A DNA stretch of 64,000 nucleotides from Alentia gelatinosa (taxonomy: Eukaryota > Annelida > Polychaeta > Phyllodocida > Polynoidae): assembly GCA_950022655.1 (NCBI GenBank), contig OX465581.1, positions 32,149,300 to 32,213,299 on the forward strand, read 5' to 3'. Positions 25,161 to 34,899 of the stretch are shown piece after piece. The notes under the pieces are model-generated. The model was given only the letters and a program-made list of their open reading frames with translations. It made no database searches and had not been told where the DNA came from. The stretch's first letter is position 1, and the number at the start of each line of letters is the position of its first letter. The translations under genes were made by a program, and so were the position numbers.

Positions 25161-25540
25161 CCCTTTAACAGCAGGAAAATGCCTTCAGGCATTCCCCTGG
25201 CTACGGCGGGAAGATGCCTCCAGGCATTCCCCTGGCTATGGCAGGAAGAAGCCTAAGGGCATCTTAGAGGAATCATTGATACTTATATACAAAATTCAAT
25301 AGATAAAAAGATAATTGTTTGATTTCAAAGAAATTTTGACAATTTATAATAGGCATATTGACCTTTGATTTGGTATAATAAAACATGATCAGTCGCCAAG
25401 GTAAATTACTTAAATCACATGACACATCACATGACATTGCTATTTCCCCCAAAAAGGTGCCTGCCGTAGCAGGTTCATTTTGGGAGGCAATGCCTGCTGT
25501 GTAGAGGTGAACAGGGGAACTGGGAGCTGCAGGGAAAGGC
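25161..25540. mobile_element. piggyBac-like MITE
   Basis: TTAA at 25,157-25,160 and at 25,541-25,544 flank a 380-bp element. Its left end reads CCCTTTAACAGCAGG and the reverse complement of its right end reads GCCTTTCCCTGCAGC. TTAA target duplications with CC(C)TTT ends are typical of the piggyBac superfamily. A 38-bp unit containing ATGCCTCCAGGCATTCCCC is repeated about two and a half times just inside the left end. No transposase is encoded, so it would be non-autonomous. Confidence 0.6.
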
Positions 25541-25544
25541 TTAA

Positions 25545-27912
25545 ACGTAAATAATTCGCTGGATCGTCGGCCATAACTGTCCTTGCCTTGCCCACGATGA
25601 ATCGAATTCTTAAACCCAAACCCTCCTAAGACCTCTCTTCGGACCTTAAAGTATCGTCGGGGTGGATAATTAAACGGGCCCTAATCTTTGAAACACCCCA
25701 ACCGCTGTTGAGTTTAAACATAGTTGAAAAGAAATACTCTTGAGTGAAGTGCCATAAATAATGCATTGTTACCGAGCAATTGTTCTTATTCTGTACTGAA
25801 GAGCCTTTGAATTAATCAAATTTGTTCTTTGCAAATACTCTGTGTGATACGATTGTAAATATTAGAAATTGTCTTCACTTCCCTACTGCCACATTCAGCC
25901 ATCAGGATAAAATCATAGCTTTATTGAATAGCTACCAAAACTTCGTGAAGATTGAATTTGTTTTCGCCAATTCACATATTCCATGTTTAGAAATACAAAC
26001 AAAACCAATTAATGATATCTGTGCATGCACTTTTTCTGATTACAAGTTCAATTAGAGATATGATTATGAAATTGTAGATTTATGATCGGATAAAGTTGAT
26101 AAAATCTATTTTTATCAACGATCAAATGATTTAGTTGAAGCTTGGAATGCGAGTTTTTCCAAGGGTGTCTTTCAATCAGCAGATGTGGTTCCCCACATTG
26201 GATGACCGAAATTCCAACACCTGGCCAACATGATAAATGTCTTTTCTGATAAGATTTCGGCATGGGTTGAACAATGGGAGAGATTAATCTCGAGTCAGGG
26301 TTAACAACTACGTTTTCAATGGCATCGATTAATTTCAGACATGGAACGTAATTTCAGCTACCTTTGTATGCTAAGTAGAGTATAAATCACCAGTACTTTT
26401 CAAACATTATTAATTGTTTCTTGGTAGGGGGGAAAAGCGGTGACCCAAATATGGATGATTCAGAATGATTTAATTACCAGGGGGAAACTTGTACACGAAC
26501 GGCTGTCAGCACTAAGTGTTCTCAACTACGGTTAAAATTCCATGACATATTATAGCGCCAATCAAGAAGCAAATACTAAACGCGAGATTACAGCAATTAC
26601 CTTGCATCATGCAGAAATTGTTCAGTTAGATCCAGCTGGATTCAAGAGAGATGGAACCTTTTCGGGCCATGTATAAATAGCTCATTCTACACCTTCTGGG
26701 TCAGACATTATCAAAAGTCTTGCCCATTTGTAAACATTTGCCACAGATTTCTGGCAATGAAGCCAAAGGATTCCATGTGCAGTGTAGTTCAATCAAAGTG
26801 GGAAAAGCTGACGTAATGCTGTGATGGAGCGCAAGACAGGCAATGCAGACAACATGGACCTTTTTCGAGTCAGAGAATGCGTAAAGAAAAGGGAAATACG
26901 CATAATAAAGTGGTGGCCCACCAATTCCTTTTATTTTCCTCCCACCCTTCAGATGATAAATGAGACAAAGCGTACCGGCAGCTTTCCCCCTTCATTAAAT
27001 GGACCGCAAGTCATCTGTTTCTGAAAAGGGTGGACAGGATAGCTGAAATTTGTATTTCAATCTTCGAGAAATTTACTTGCAGTAAATAACCATTGAACAT
27101 ACATTCTGTAGACTTTTTGGTAAAGCAAATTTAGAAATGTCTCTTATTTAGCAGGTTATTCATGGCGTAAATGACTCGCAAAATTACATTTCATGATCTT
27201 ACATAAGTTTACATCTGTCGTCTTTAGAGTAATGCTGTATAAGTCATTTATATATTCCCCACTCGTCCGGGTCTCAGGTTTCGTTCTCCTCTATAATTGT
27301 TTCCTCTTTTGGCAGTATTAAAACCCTGCACTATCAACAAAAGTCTTGTTTAGGGGCCATTATTAAAAATCTTATGTAAAATTCCTGAGATATCTAACTG
27401 ACCACCCCCACTCTCCATCCTGTATGTAAGGTAGGTAGCAGGTGATGCCTTAATGCGTTATCATACAGTATAGGTGATCAGATGATGCCCTGAGGCATCA
27501 TTTTCTAAGATCTAGAAAATCATTAGGATTTTTTATGGGAAATAATTGATCAACCTAGATGAAACCTTCACAGAATGTAAGTATGGCATGATATGTAAAA
27601 TTATAGAAAAAATGATAAATGATGTCAAGTAACACATGTAAGATCACATGATGAAATTATCATAATCGGTCGTCATCAGGTCCATTCATGATTATAAATG
27701 ATAAATCTAGTGAACAAAAATACCCCTATGTGGATTAGAAAGTTTTGTTCAGTGACCTCCAGCAAGATTCAAAGTGTGTTTCTTCTTAGCTGCCTTGTCC
27801 TGGGCTACTCTTGGGCTTCGGCAGTGCAAGCAACTAACTCAGAAATCCTCTGCTGCTACAATACGCGGGATCTCCGCTTACACAAGGTTAAAATAAAAAT
27901 CTACGCGGGGTG
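25545..27912. other. No recognised gene
   Basis: AT-rich DNA with short open frames lacking recognisable domains (for example 25,822-26,055 plus and 26,821-27,024 plus). Palindromic words GATGCCTTAATGC and GATGCCCTGAGGCATC at 27,440-27,515 echo the interior of the piggyBac-like MITE. Confidence 0.4.
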
Positions 27913-27935
27913 TCCGTTAAGCGGGGTTCTACTGT
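27858..27935. repeat. Fragment of a pogo/Tigger-like MITE end
   Basis: Ends with GTTAAGCGGGGTTCTACTGT, the terminal sequence also found at 61,119. A degraded opposite end (GCGGGATCTCCGCTTACACA) lies 60 bp upstream. It abuts the recombinase relic that follows. Confidence 0.5.
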
Positions 27936-27944
27936 ACTTCAAAT

Positions 27945-28570
27945 TCTTCAACATGAGGAACTACCTTAGCGTGCATAACCAGCATAAGATAGACTATAGT
28001 GATTTCGGTCTGAAGATGCTGCTGACGGGCTACAGCAGGCAGCTAGGTGATGTACCTCGCCAAGCTTTGCCTTTGCTTCTGGGACGGTTGTTTGATTTGC
28101 TCACGCATTTGTCTGATGCCCCAGGTCATGTGGCATTCAGGGCCGCCCTTCTCACATCCTTCAGGACCCTATTGTGTAAAGGTCAGCATTTGTCTTCAAG
28201 AAATGGGGCATGACTGTGACTCCACGCAAGTCGAAGACCATACAGTTGCCCTCAAGGACAAGGCGTTATGTGGGGTGTTCTGGACTAAGCTCAGATTTGC
28301 TTAGTCAAGGTCAGTCAGGCCGTTAGAGCCGGCCTTCCAGGCCCCTGATGCAGGGGATTAGGCCCCTCTGCTCTATCCAAGCTACCAAGCGACCCTGAAA
28401 TTGGTGTGTGCCAAGTCAGGCATGAACCCCAAGGATTATTCATCTCACAGCCTACGTAGGAGAGGGGGGGCGACTTAGCTCCATCTTACTGGGGGGATCG
28501 TTGCCAGACATCTAACTGCGGGTGGACTGGAAAAGTAGTGCAGTATATTTACCTCCGGGTTCCTCGGGCT
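27945..28570 (+). pseudogene. Tyrosine recombinase of a DIRS/Crypton-type element (relic)
   Basis: The plus strand reads as a SAM-like core-binding domain (MRNYLSVHNQHKIDYSDF, then PRQALPLLLGRLFDLL, then HVAFRAALLTSFRTLL). After a frame change it continues as the catalytic domain: TPRKSKTIQL, then GMNPKDYSSHSLRRRGG with the His-x-x-Arg pair near 28,446-28,457, then VDWKSSAVYL carrying the expected Trp and candidate nucleophilic Tyr near 28,546. The first catalytic Arg is not clear, because the segment reading LLTSFRTLLCKGQ stands where LR.SEL is expected. Frameshifts and a stop show it is dead. YR enzymes of this kind integrate circular element DNA. Neither RT nor gag was found beside it, so a Crypton or a truncated DIRS-like element are both possible. 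Confidence 0.75.
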
Positions 28571-30046
28571 ATTTAGCCCGTAGGGATGGCCGTTCGAGGT
28601 CATAAATATGCTATACATATAATGAAAAACACCATTTTAAGTCGTTGATTCATGACCTCTTGACGCCATGAATTCACTATGAACACAGTGCGGCCGAACA
28701 TCATCAATACTGCCGCACTAACCGCCGTATTTCATAGAAGTTCGTGCATAGATATACAATAACAAATAGCAATGATAACTAATAAAAGATGTGACAAGAT
28801 GAATGACGAAAGATATTGATAATTAGCGTATAGGGAGTGCATTTGATAAGAAGCTCTTTAGAATTGAGAATGATAGAACTTTTATCCGAGCTTGATACAG
28901 TTCAGACGTAGATGTGTGTGTTCCGACATAAGTAACACATATGAGATAAGATGAAGACTGTGTGGGACTTTCTCTCTGACAAACATTCTGGTGGATATTG
29001 CCGACCGACCAAATCCCAGACCTCTCAGAACCATGGGCAAAGTAGCTTTAATTGCATTTGGCGGTCCTTCTAGACAGTAGAGCAACTCCAGACAGATGGC
29101 TTGGCGTTTGCGCTCATAGTCGGCTTTCATTTCTGGCAGTGGCAATGGCATGAATATACACAATCTAGCTTTATTGGATCATTTTTTTCTATGCTTCAAA
29201 ATGAACACTATTTCTGGTTACAGTGTAGGAAAAAAATGTCGTAAAGCCAATGGTTCCGATGGAAACTACCTGATTATGCTATAGATGCTCGTAAAAGACG
29301 GCTGGGGTGGACACAGTTTTTATGTGGGTGGAGGCAACATTTGCCTGGAGAATTTCTATAAGGAACAACTCTCCCACCTCTCCATGGGGGAGAGGGGCCA
29401 ATTTTTTAAATTTCCAAGGAGGTCGCTCATTTGCGTAATAATAAAAACCAATGTTTGTCTTACTAGAACATTTTGTGTTATGTATATATATATATGGTAT
29501 GCGCTCTGTTATCTCTTTTATGCTTTGTGCCCAATGTTATGGCTGTAGGGCTGGGTGTTAGGGCCAGGATATGCCGCTATATTAGGGGCCGGGCCCAACA
29601 AGCCAATTAGAATCATTTCATAGTTATGACTTGTGATCGTTCATCTCATTTTGTCATTTCACATAAAAATCTTAAATATGATGTTATGCCTACATTCTGT
29701 AGAGATTTCATGGTTATCGATGGTTTCAAATATCACAGAAATGATGCCTCAAAGCTTCACCCAGCCATCTCTGGTTGATGCCTTGAGGCATTACTCGGCC
29801 AGCACCAGTTTGATGATATAACCCTGCGTGATTGGGTTAACATACCTCTAGCAATAGTGTAAGATCTACGAGGTCGCCTCCAGAATGAACAGGCTACCCA
29901 GTTTTTGCAGAAAGATATCTAGTTTTGGTATTGTCTCATTGCAATATGTTGCATCCTCAGTGGTATATATATGTACCAACTTTTTAAACTTTATGTGTTC
30001 ATGGAGTTTGTTCAGTGTCTTCTGAATTGCGGATACTGGTTTCACT
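28571..30046. other. No recognised gene
   Basis: No recognisable coding sequence. A short (TA)n run lies near 29,482-29,494. GATGCC/GGCATT palindromic words recur at 29,740-29,800. Confidence 0.4.
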
Positions 30047-30715
30047 AGTTTGTGGGGTAAAAGGGAATGGCAGACCGCAACAGTGGCAGAATCAGCGGCA
30101 CAAACAGTGGATACAGTAAAGTCGCGTTTCATAAGTGGCATCGCCGTTGAGGTGGCCCTTCCCTTCGCTATGTCAGCATAACGAACGAGACATCTAATGA
30201 ATCTATATCTAATGAATAATTCAATAAATCCAAATTATTCCTCATGTTTTCCCCATATTTCAGTTTTTGTTTGACGTCTCTGCGTGCATTTTTGGCTGAG
30301 TCTCGGAGTCCGACAGTGTAGCTCTCGCTTGTAAGACATGAAGTGATAGAATATGGTCGAGTGATAGAGTAGGAAAGTGATATAGTGATGCAGTGACCGC
30401 AGTTCTTGGTTCGAATAGTATATTGACTCTCTCATAGAGTTTACCACTAGAGAACATGGACATCAAGATATGGGTATAAGGTACATAAGGAATTGTTCGG
30501 AGCATGTCTTTCTTTACTTAAAAATATGTTATAATATCGGATAAAATGTGATTTGAAATTGTCGTTATGATCAGTACGAGAGGGTAGACCCTTTCGCGAG
30601 AAGTGGCAGCAGAGTGGCACTAACAGTAAGAGCTCACTAACTATTGAAACCGTTACTACCGTTGGTGCCACTTTGGTCAAAGGTGCTGCTCGTTGTTGCC
30701 ATCCTCTCCTAGCGC
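30047..30715. repeat. Dispersed repeat related to 42,140-42,505 and 33,620-33,745
   Basis: Two segments match the 42 kb region in order. About 30,050-30,160 ends in CGTTTCATAAGTGGCATCGC, matched by CGTTGCATAAATGGCTTCAC. About 30,535-30,712 contains GAGAGGGTAGACCCTTTCGC, matched by GAGAAGGTAGACCCTCTTGT. The first words, TTTCACTAGTTTGTGGGG, resemble 33,626 (TTTCACTAGTATGGGGAG). An unrelated 350-bp stretch separates the two segments here. Identity is modest, so the family is old. No coding capacity was recognised. Confidence 0.5.
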
Positions 30716-32690
30716 CGATATTTGGTTAGTGAGAGCTACGAGAGCTATTTCAACTAATGAAACAGCTCCCAGATGCCCATCTGCTAGAGTCACAGTCTGT
30801 TGCGGGGGCTGTTTATATTCCTGGATGTCCAGTGACAACTTTACTAACACAGAAATACCTATTTTGGTTGCAGAAACTCTTGTATTGCCTGCAAGAGCTT
30901 AACATTTGCCATTCTATGTGAACTCTTATGGTGCTGTCGGGGATACCTGCTGGAAGAGTGAGTGTTATGAATAAGCAATTTATGGTATAATCACTTGGAA
31001 AACATATGTGGTTTTATGTCAGCATTACACAAATAAATGCCTGTGTTCAGCCTGTGATAGTGTTGTGATAACTTTAGCTTTTGCAGCAATACCCTTGTGG
31101 TATTGCTGCCTCTAGTTAGACAGTCATTAGGAAACATCACACTGCTATCACAGCATAAAATCTCACAGGCAGCTTCTAGCAGTTTTGGTAAGATGGGTTC
31201 CTGGGCTTTGCTTCCCTCACCTGCATGACCTCAAATCCCTTGATCCTCACATAATGTTAATCCTCTGGTTTACTACCTTCGTTTCAGATATGTCGCCAGT
31301 TGAGCTCGGACGGCAGGAGCCATAATAGAGGTGAACCCTTGGCAGCAGTACTTTGAGACTGTATCACATAACTTCACCTGCATAAGGTGAGTACTCACCT
31401 GTCACCATCATTTTCTGGCGGTCTTTATGGGCAAAGTACCCAAACGGAAAATCCCTTTGGTTGATTGCCATGTGCGTTGTGATTTTCAGATGGAGCAAGG
31501 GGCCCATTTGATAATCTAGGATCTTACATGTAGACCCTTTTCTATATACCATAGAGACCCAGGGACGATGCGGGTCAATTTTATTTAACACTAACGGACG
31601 ACCTTATGGTCGGCGTATACTGTATTAGCGGACATACTTACATATTGATAAACGATAACCCTTATATGAGGTACAGAAAAGGGTCTTCATTTACGATGCT
31701 AGATTATTAAACGGACCCCATCTTTCATGGATGTGCTGCTAGTTCACATCTTACTAGTTTCTTTACATTTTAGGAGAATGTGTTTAGTTTAAAAGGTGTC
31801 AAATAGATTGAATAGTCATACAAAACAATAAATGGGTAGGGAAAGGGTACGAAAACAACTCGTATTATATGCCGGTGCACGAATGTCTCACTTATATGCA
31901 CTAGGGGTATAGATTCTGTTCAACCACATCGTGGCGTAATAGGTACATAATACTACCCACCATACCACGTGATTTGATGACATTAGGAGCAACAAATGAA
32001 CAAACAGAATGGTAGACGTTTTCCTTATTCAGAAGTATATTTGCACATAATGCTCACCCAGTACTACGAACGCACCTGAAACCGACGTAAAAAAACAAAA
32101 ACAAATAGTAAGCATTGTAAATACATACCCAATACGGACATAATCATCCTAAAATATATGAAAAAAGCCATGCCCGCACACTTCAGTTCAGAGTAAAAGT
32201 GACTGTGTGACGTCATAGCTATCGCTCACTCTCCCAGCAGATCTTTCGTGTTGCTTGCGCTTACTTTGATCACAGCTACAACCCGCCACTTTCACTCTCC
32301 ATAATAACATTCTGACGTCATCGCAATGGCGCCACTAAGCAGATCACCCGTGAACTATATAGATTAAAGACAAATGCTGGTAGTTGGGCAATTTTCTAAA
32401 TTCTGTTGAGTTTTTCAAATAACCCAGGATAGTATAAGTTCCATATATCAGCAATTAGAAAATGAAAAAGAAATTGGCATGTCACCATGCTAACTTCTAT
32501 GGGAGGGTCATCTGAAAAGACTATTGGTGTCTATGGGAAAATGCAATATTTTGACTTTGTTGCTAAATGACACTGATGTTCTATTGCTATCTTCAAATAA
32601 TTCTGGATTATGATAGTTGGGAACATGTACAAATGAGAAATGCTAAAATATACTATGTCACCATGCTAATTTCTATGGGAATGCCATCTG
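30716..32690. other. No recognised gene
   Basis: No coding homology or RNA gene was seen. Near 31,870 the phrase GCCGGTGCACGAATG (reverse complement CATTCGTGCACCGGC) matches the right part of the TIR element at 47,198-47,610. Confidence 0.4.
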
Positions 32691-32737
32691 GGACCTGTTT
32701 CACTAGTTTCGTGGCAAATTCTAGAGTGAGAACACCA
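32691..32737 (+). repeat. Solo end of the CCTGTTTCACTAGTTTCGTG MITE
   Basis: GGACCTGTTTCACTAGTTTC starts at 32,691 and is followed after 47 bp by the full element beginning with the same words. It is either a truncated copy or a tandem end. Confidence 0.6.
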
Positions 32738-33042
32738 GGGACCTGTTTCACTAGTTTCATGACATCTCTAGATGGCGTCTAGATGGTGCGTCCTGTTTCA
32801 TAAGAACTAGACATTAGACTTCGTTTAGTCCATTCTTGCTTGCACTGTTGGTGCGGATTTTCATGTCTGTCTAAACTTTTGTCACGAAACTAGTGAAACA
32901 GGTCCATGATGTGTAGGTCTTATTCTTATGTTTGGGGTCTGTCTTTACCTAAGGGTAGCTACTTGTGTTGTCACGAAACTAGACAACCCCAATGTCTGTA
33001 TGGTGTCACAGACATGTCACGAAACTAGTGAAACAGGTCCCT
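32738..33042 (-). mobile_element. MITE with CCTGTTTCACTAGTTT terminal repeats, copy 1
   Basis: The ends GGGACCTGTTTCACTAGTTT and AACTAGTGAAACAGGTCCC are inverted copies about 305 bp apart. The interior (TCTAGATGGCGTCTAGATG, ATGTCTGTCTAAAC, CCCCAATGTCTGTATGG) is the reverse complement of the copy at 48,844-49,133. There is no coding capacity. Confidence 0.85.
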
Positions 33043-33271
33043 GAAGAAGGTAAGTTCTTATCTATTGGTCTCTATGGAAAACTGCTACATTTTCATGAAA
33101 CCAGATGGCAGCACCAGTGTTGATTGAGTAGAACCGGGGGCGCCTCGATACCTACCCGCATGTGTCTTTAAGTTGAATGTTCCGGGATTCATTTGTACCT
33201 TACTGTAGGGTGAGACCATGAGACAGTAAGCTGTAAAATGGCGTTTCTAATGATTTCTCCATATTTAATAG

Positions 33272-33376
33272 TAAAGAGACATAGTGAGTTTGACTGAATT
33301 ACATCTGTTCCTCGATATTTTGGTCAGAAATATCTCTGAACAGATTCCATTCAGTCATACTAACCATGTCTCTCTA
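33272..33376. mobile_element. 105-bp palindromic MITE, copy 1
   Basis: The arms AGAGACATAGTGAGTTTGAC... and the reverse complement of ...CATACTAACCATGTCTCTCT pair along almost the full length. The centre is GATATTTTGGTCAGAAATATC. A second copy lies at 47,260-47,406, embedded in another element. Confidence 0.75.
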
Positions 33377-33619
33377 TATTCCACCAGACGCTCGAAGACA
33401 AAAAGCACCTCAACATTATGTATTTCAGGCTCGCCCTGAAGGTGCTCGCGCCGTTCTGTGGAATCTGTTAAAAATATCCTCTTCCGCCTGCCATGTATTT
33501 AGCCATAGTTCCAGTTGGTGTTGGACACGTCTCACGTCAGGCTCCACTGATCATCGAGACCATATTTCATGTCATCTAAGGCCTCTCTGATGCGCTAGCA
33601 GTCTATACTTCAAGACACC

Positions 33620-33745
33620 TGCGGCCCGTTTCACTAGTATGGGGAGTAAACGGGAATGGGAACCACAACAGCGAGAGCAATCAACGGTAAATACACTGCA
33701 TGAAAACCACCATTTTACATATGAATGTGCCCGGCGTATACATAT
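33620..33745. repeat. Dispersed repeat fragment
   Basis: CCCGTTTCACTAGTATGGGG followed by GGAATGGGAACCACAACAGC resembles the start of the repeat at 30,047 and the inverted end at 42,480. The rest is not recognisable. Confidence 0.4.
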
Positions 33746-34737
33746 AGGTATGCTTTTGCGTTTACAAGGTCGTCCTATTTCCCGTGTGTACATACGCCTC
33801 ATCTGTAGGCATGTAAGCGTCCGTGTTGCGGTCATAGAGACGTCACATATATATATACGCCTGATTCTGTTGTATTTACGCCAGTTTCCAATAATTCCGA
33901 TCTCTGCCACTTGGGGACACCACTGTACTATATCTCATTTGCCTTTTTTTTAAATATTTTTGTTATCATGTTTATTAAGGTTCTTCATTTTTACATACAG
34001 AATAAATGGTCCGCTGGTAGAGTGGGTTTTCCTGGGCCGTTCATTTTTTTATTTATTTTTTTTATTCAGATTTGATTCGATAGTACAGAAAGACTCCGAT
34101 CTTCCATCAACCTTGTGACATCACGACTTCTACATTATTATGTTCCAAAAATTGCATTCGTCACATTCTAAGTATATTATGTTAACATTGAACAAAGGTG
34201 CGGTTGTAACACGTTCCAATAGGAAAAAGTAAAGTGCAGATACATGGATAGTGCAGTTACATAGTAAAGATGTGTAATATTTGATACATGACAAACAGGT
34301 AACAATGGAATGATGAGAGGTAGTCTGGCATGCATTAGGGAGCTTGTATTATACATAGTTGGTTGGGTCATTATATTTGTTATTAACAGAACAAAAGTAA
34401 CACATTTTCTATTTTACTATATTTGTTATATCTACTATATTTATAATATTTTAATATACTTAATATATCTGATATATACATATTTGCGTGGCGTCAAGCG
34501 TGACTCCTTGCAGTCCCTACGATAGTGAGTGTAAATCGTGGTATCATTCTTGATTCCTCGACAATAAGTACACGTAAGTGCCCTATATAGATAATTAATG
34601 TTGATTAATTACTGGGTTCTAAGATATAACCATACTTCTCCTGCATTTTTCAAATATAACTCATGTGGGTGTATGAAATAACAGTTGTTAGAACAGGGGG
34701 AGACGGGGATCCAAGAAGGTGGGGGAGTTAGAGAGAC
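33746..34737. other. No recognised gene
   Basis: Very AT-rich, with runs of T and TATA-like words. Nothing was recognised before the poly(T) that marks the 3' end of the LINE. Confidence 0.45.
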
Positions 34738-34754
34738 TTTTTTTTTTTTTTTTT
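34738..34754 (-). other. Poly(A) tail of the LINE
   Basis: Seventeen consecutive T on the plus strand, 145 bp beyond the ORF2 stop, the expected position for the reverse-transcribed tail of a minus-strand LINE. Confidence 0.8.
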
Positions 34755-34899
34755 GGATGGCACAGAACCTGCCAAGACTCTGCATTGGTTAAATTGGTTA
34801 CAAAATTGACAGACTAGACATCATTTCCTCTTAATCGTTAGAATCACTTTAACAGTTGATAATTTCAATCTACAAGTAGCGGATCATGCGTTCTATTGA

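Noticed and set aside
27698..27930. Start of the 171-codon frame as part of a gene with a signal-peptide-like stretch (QSVFLLSCLVLGYSWA)
   Set aside because: The stretch precedes a pogo-like MITE end and then runs into the recombinase relic. The combined frame is accidental.
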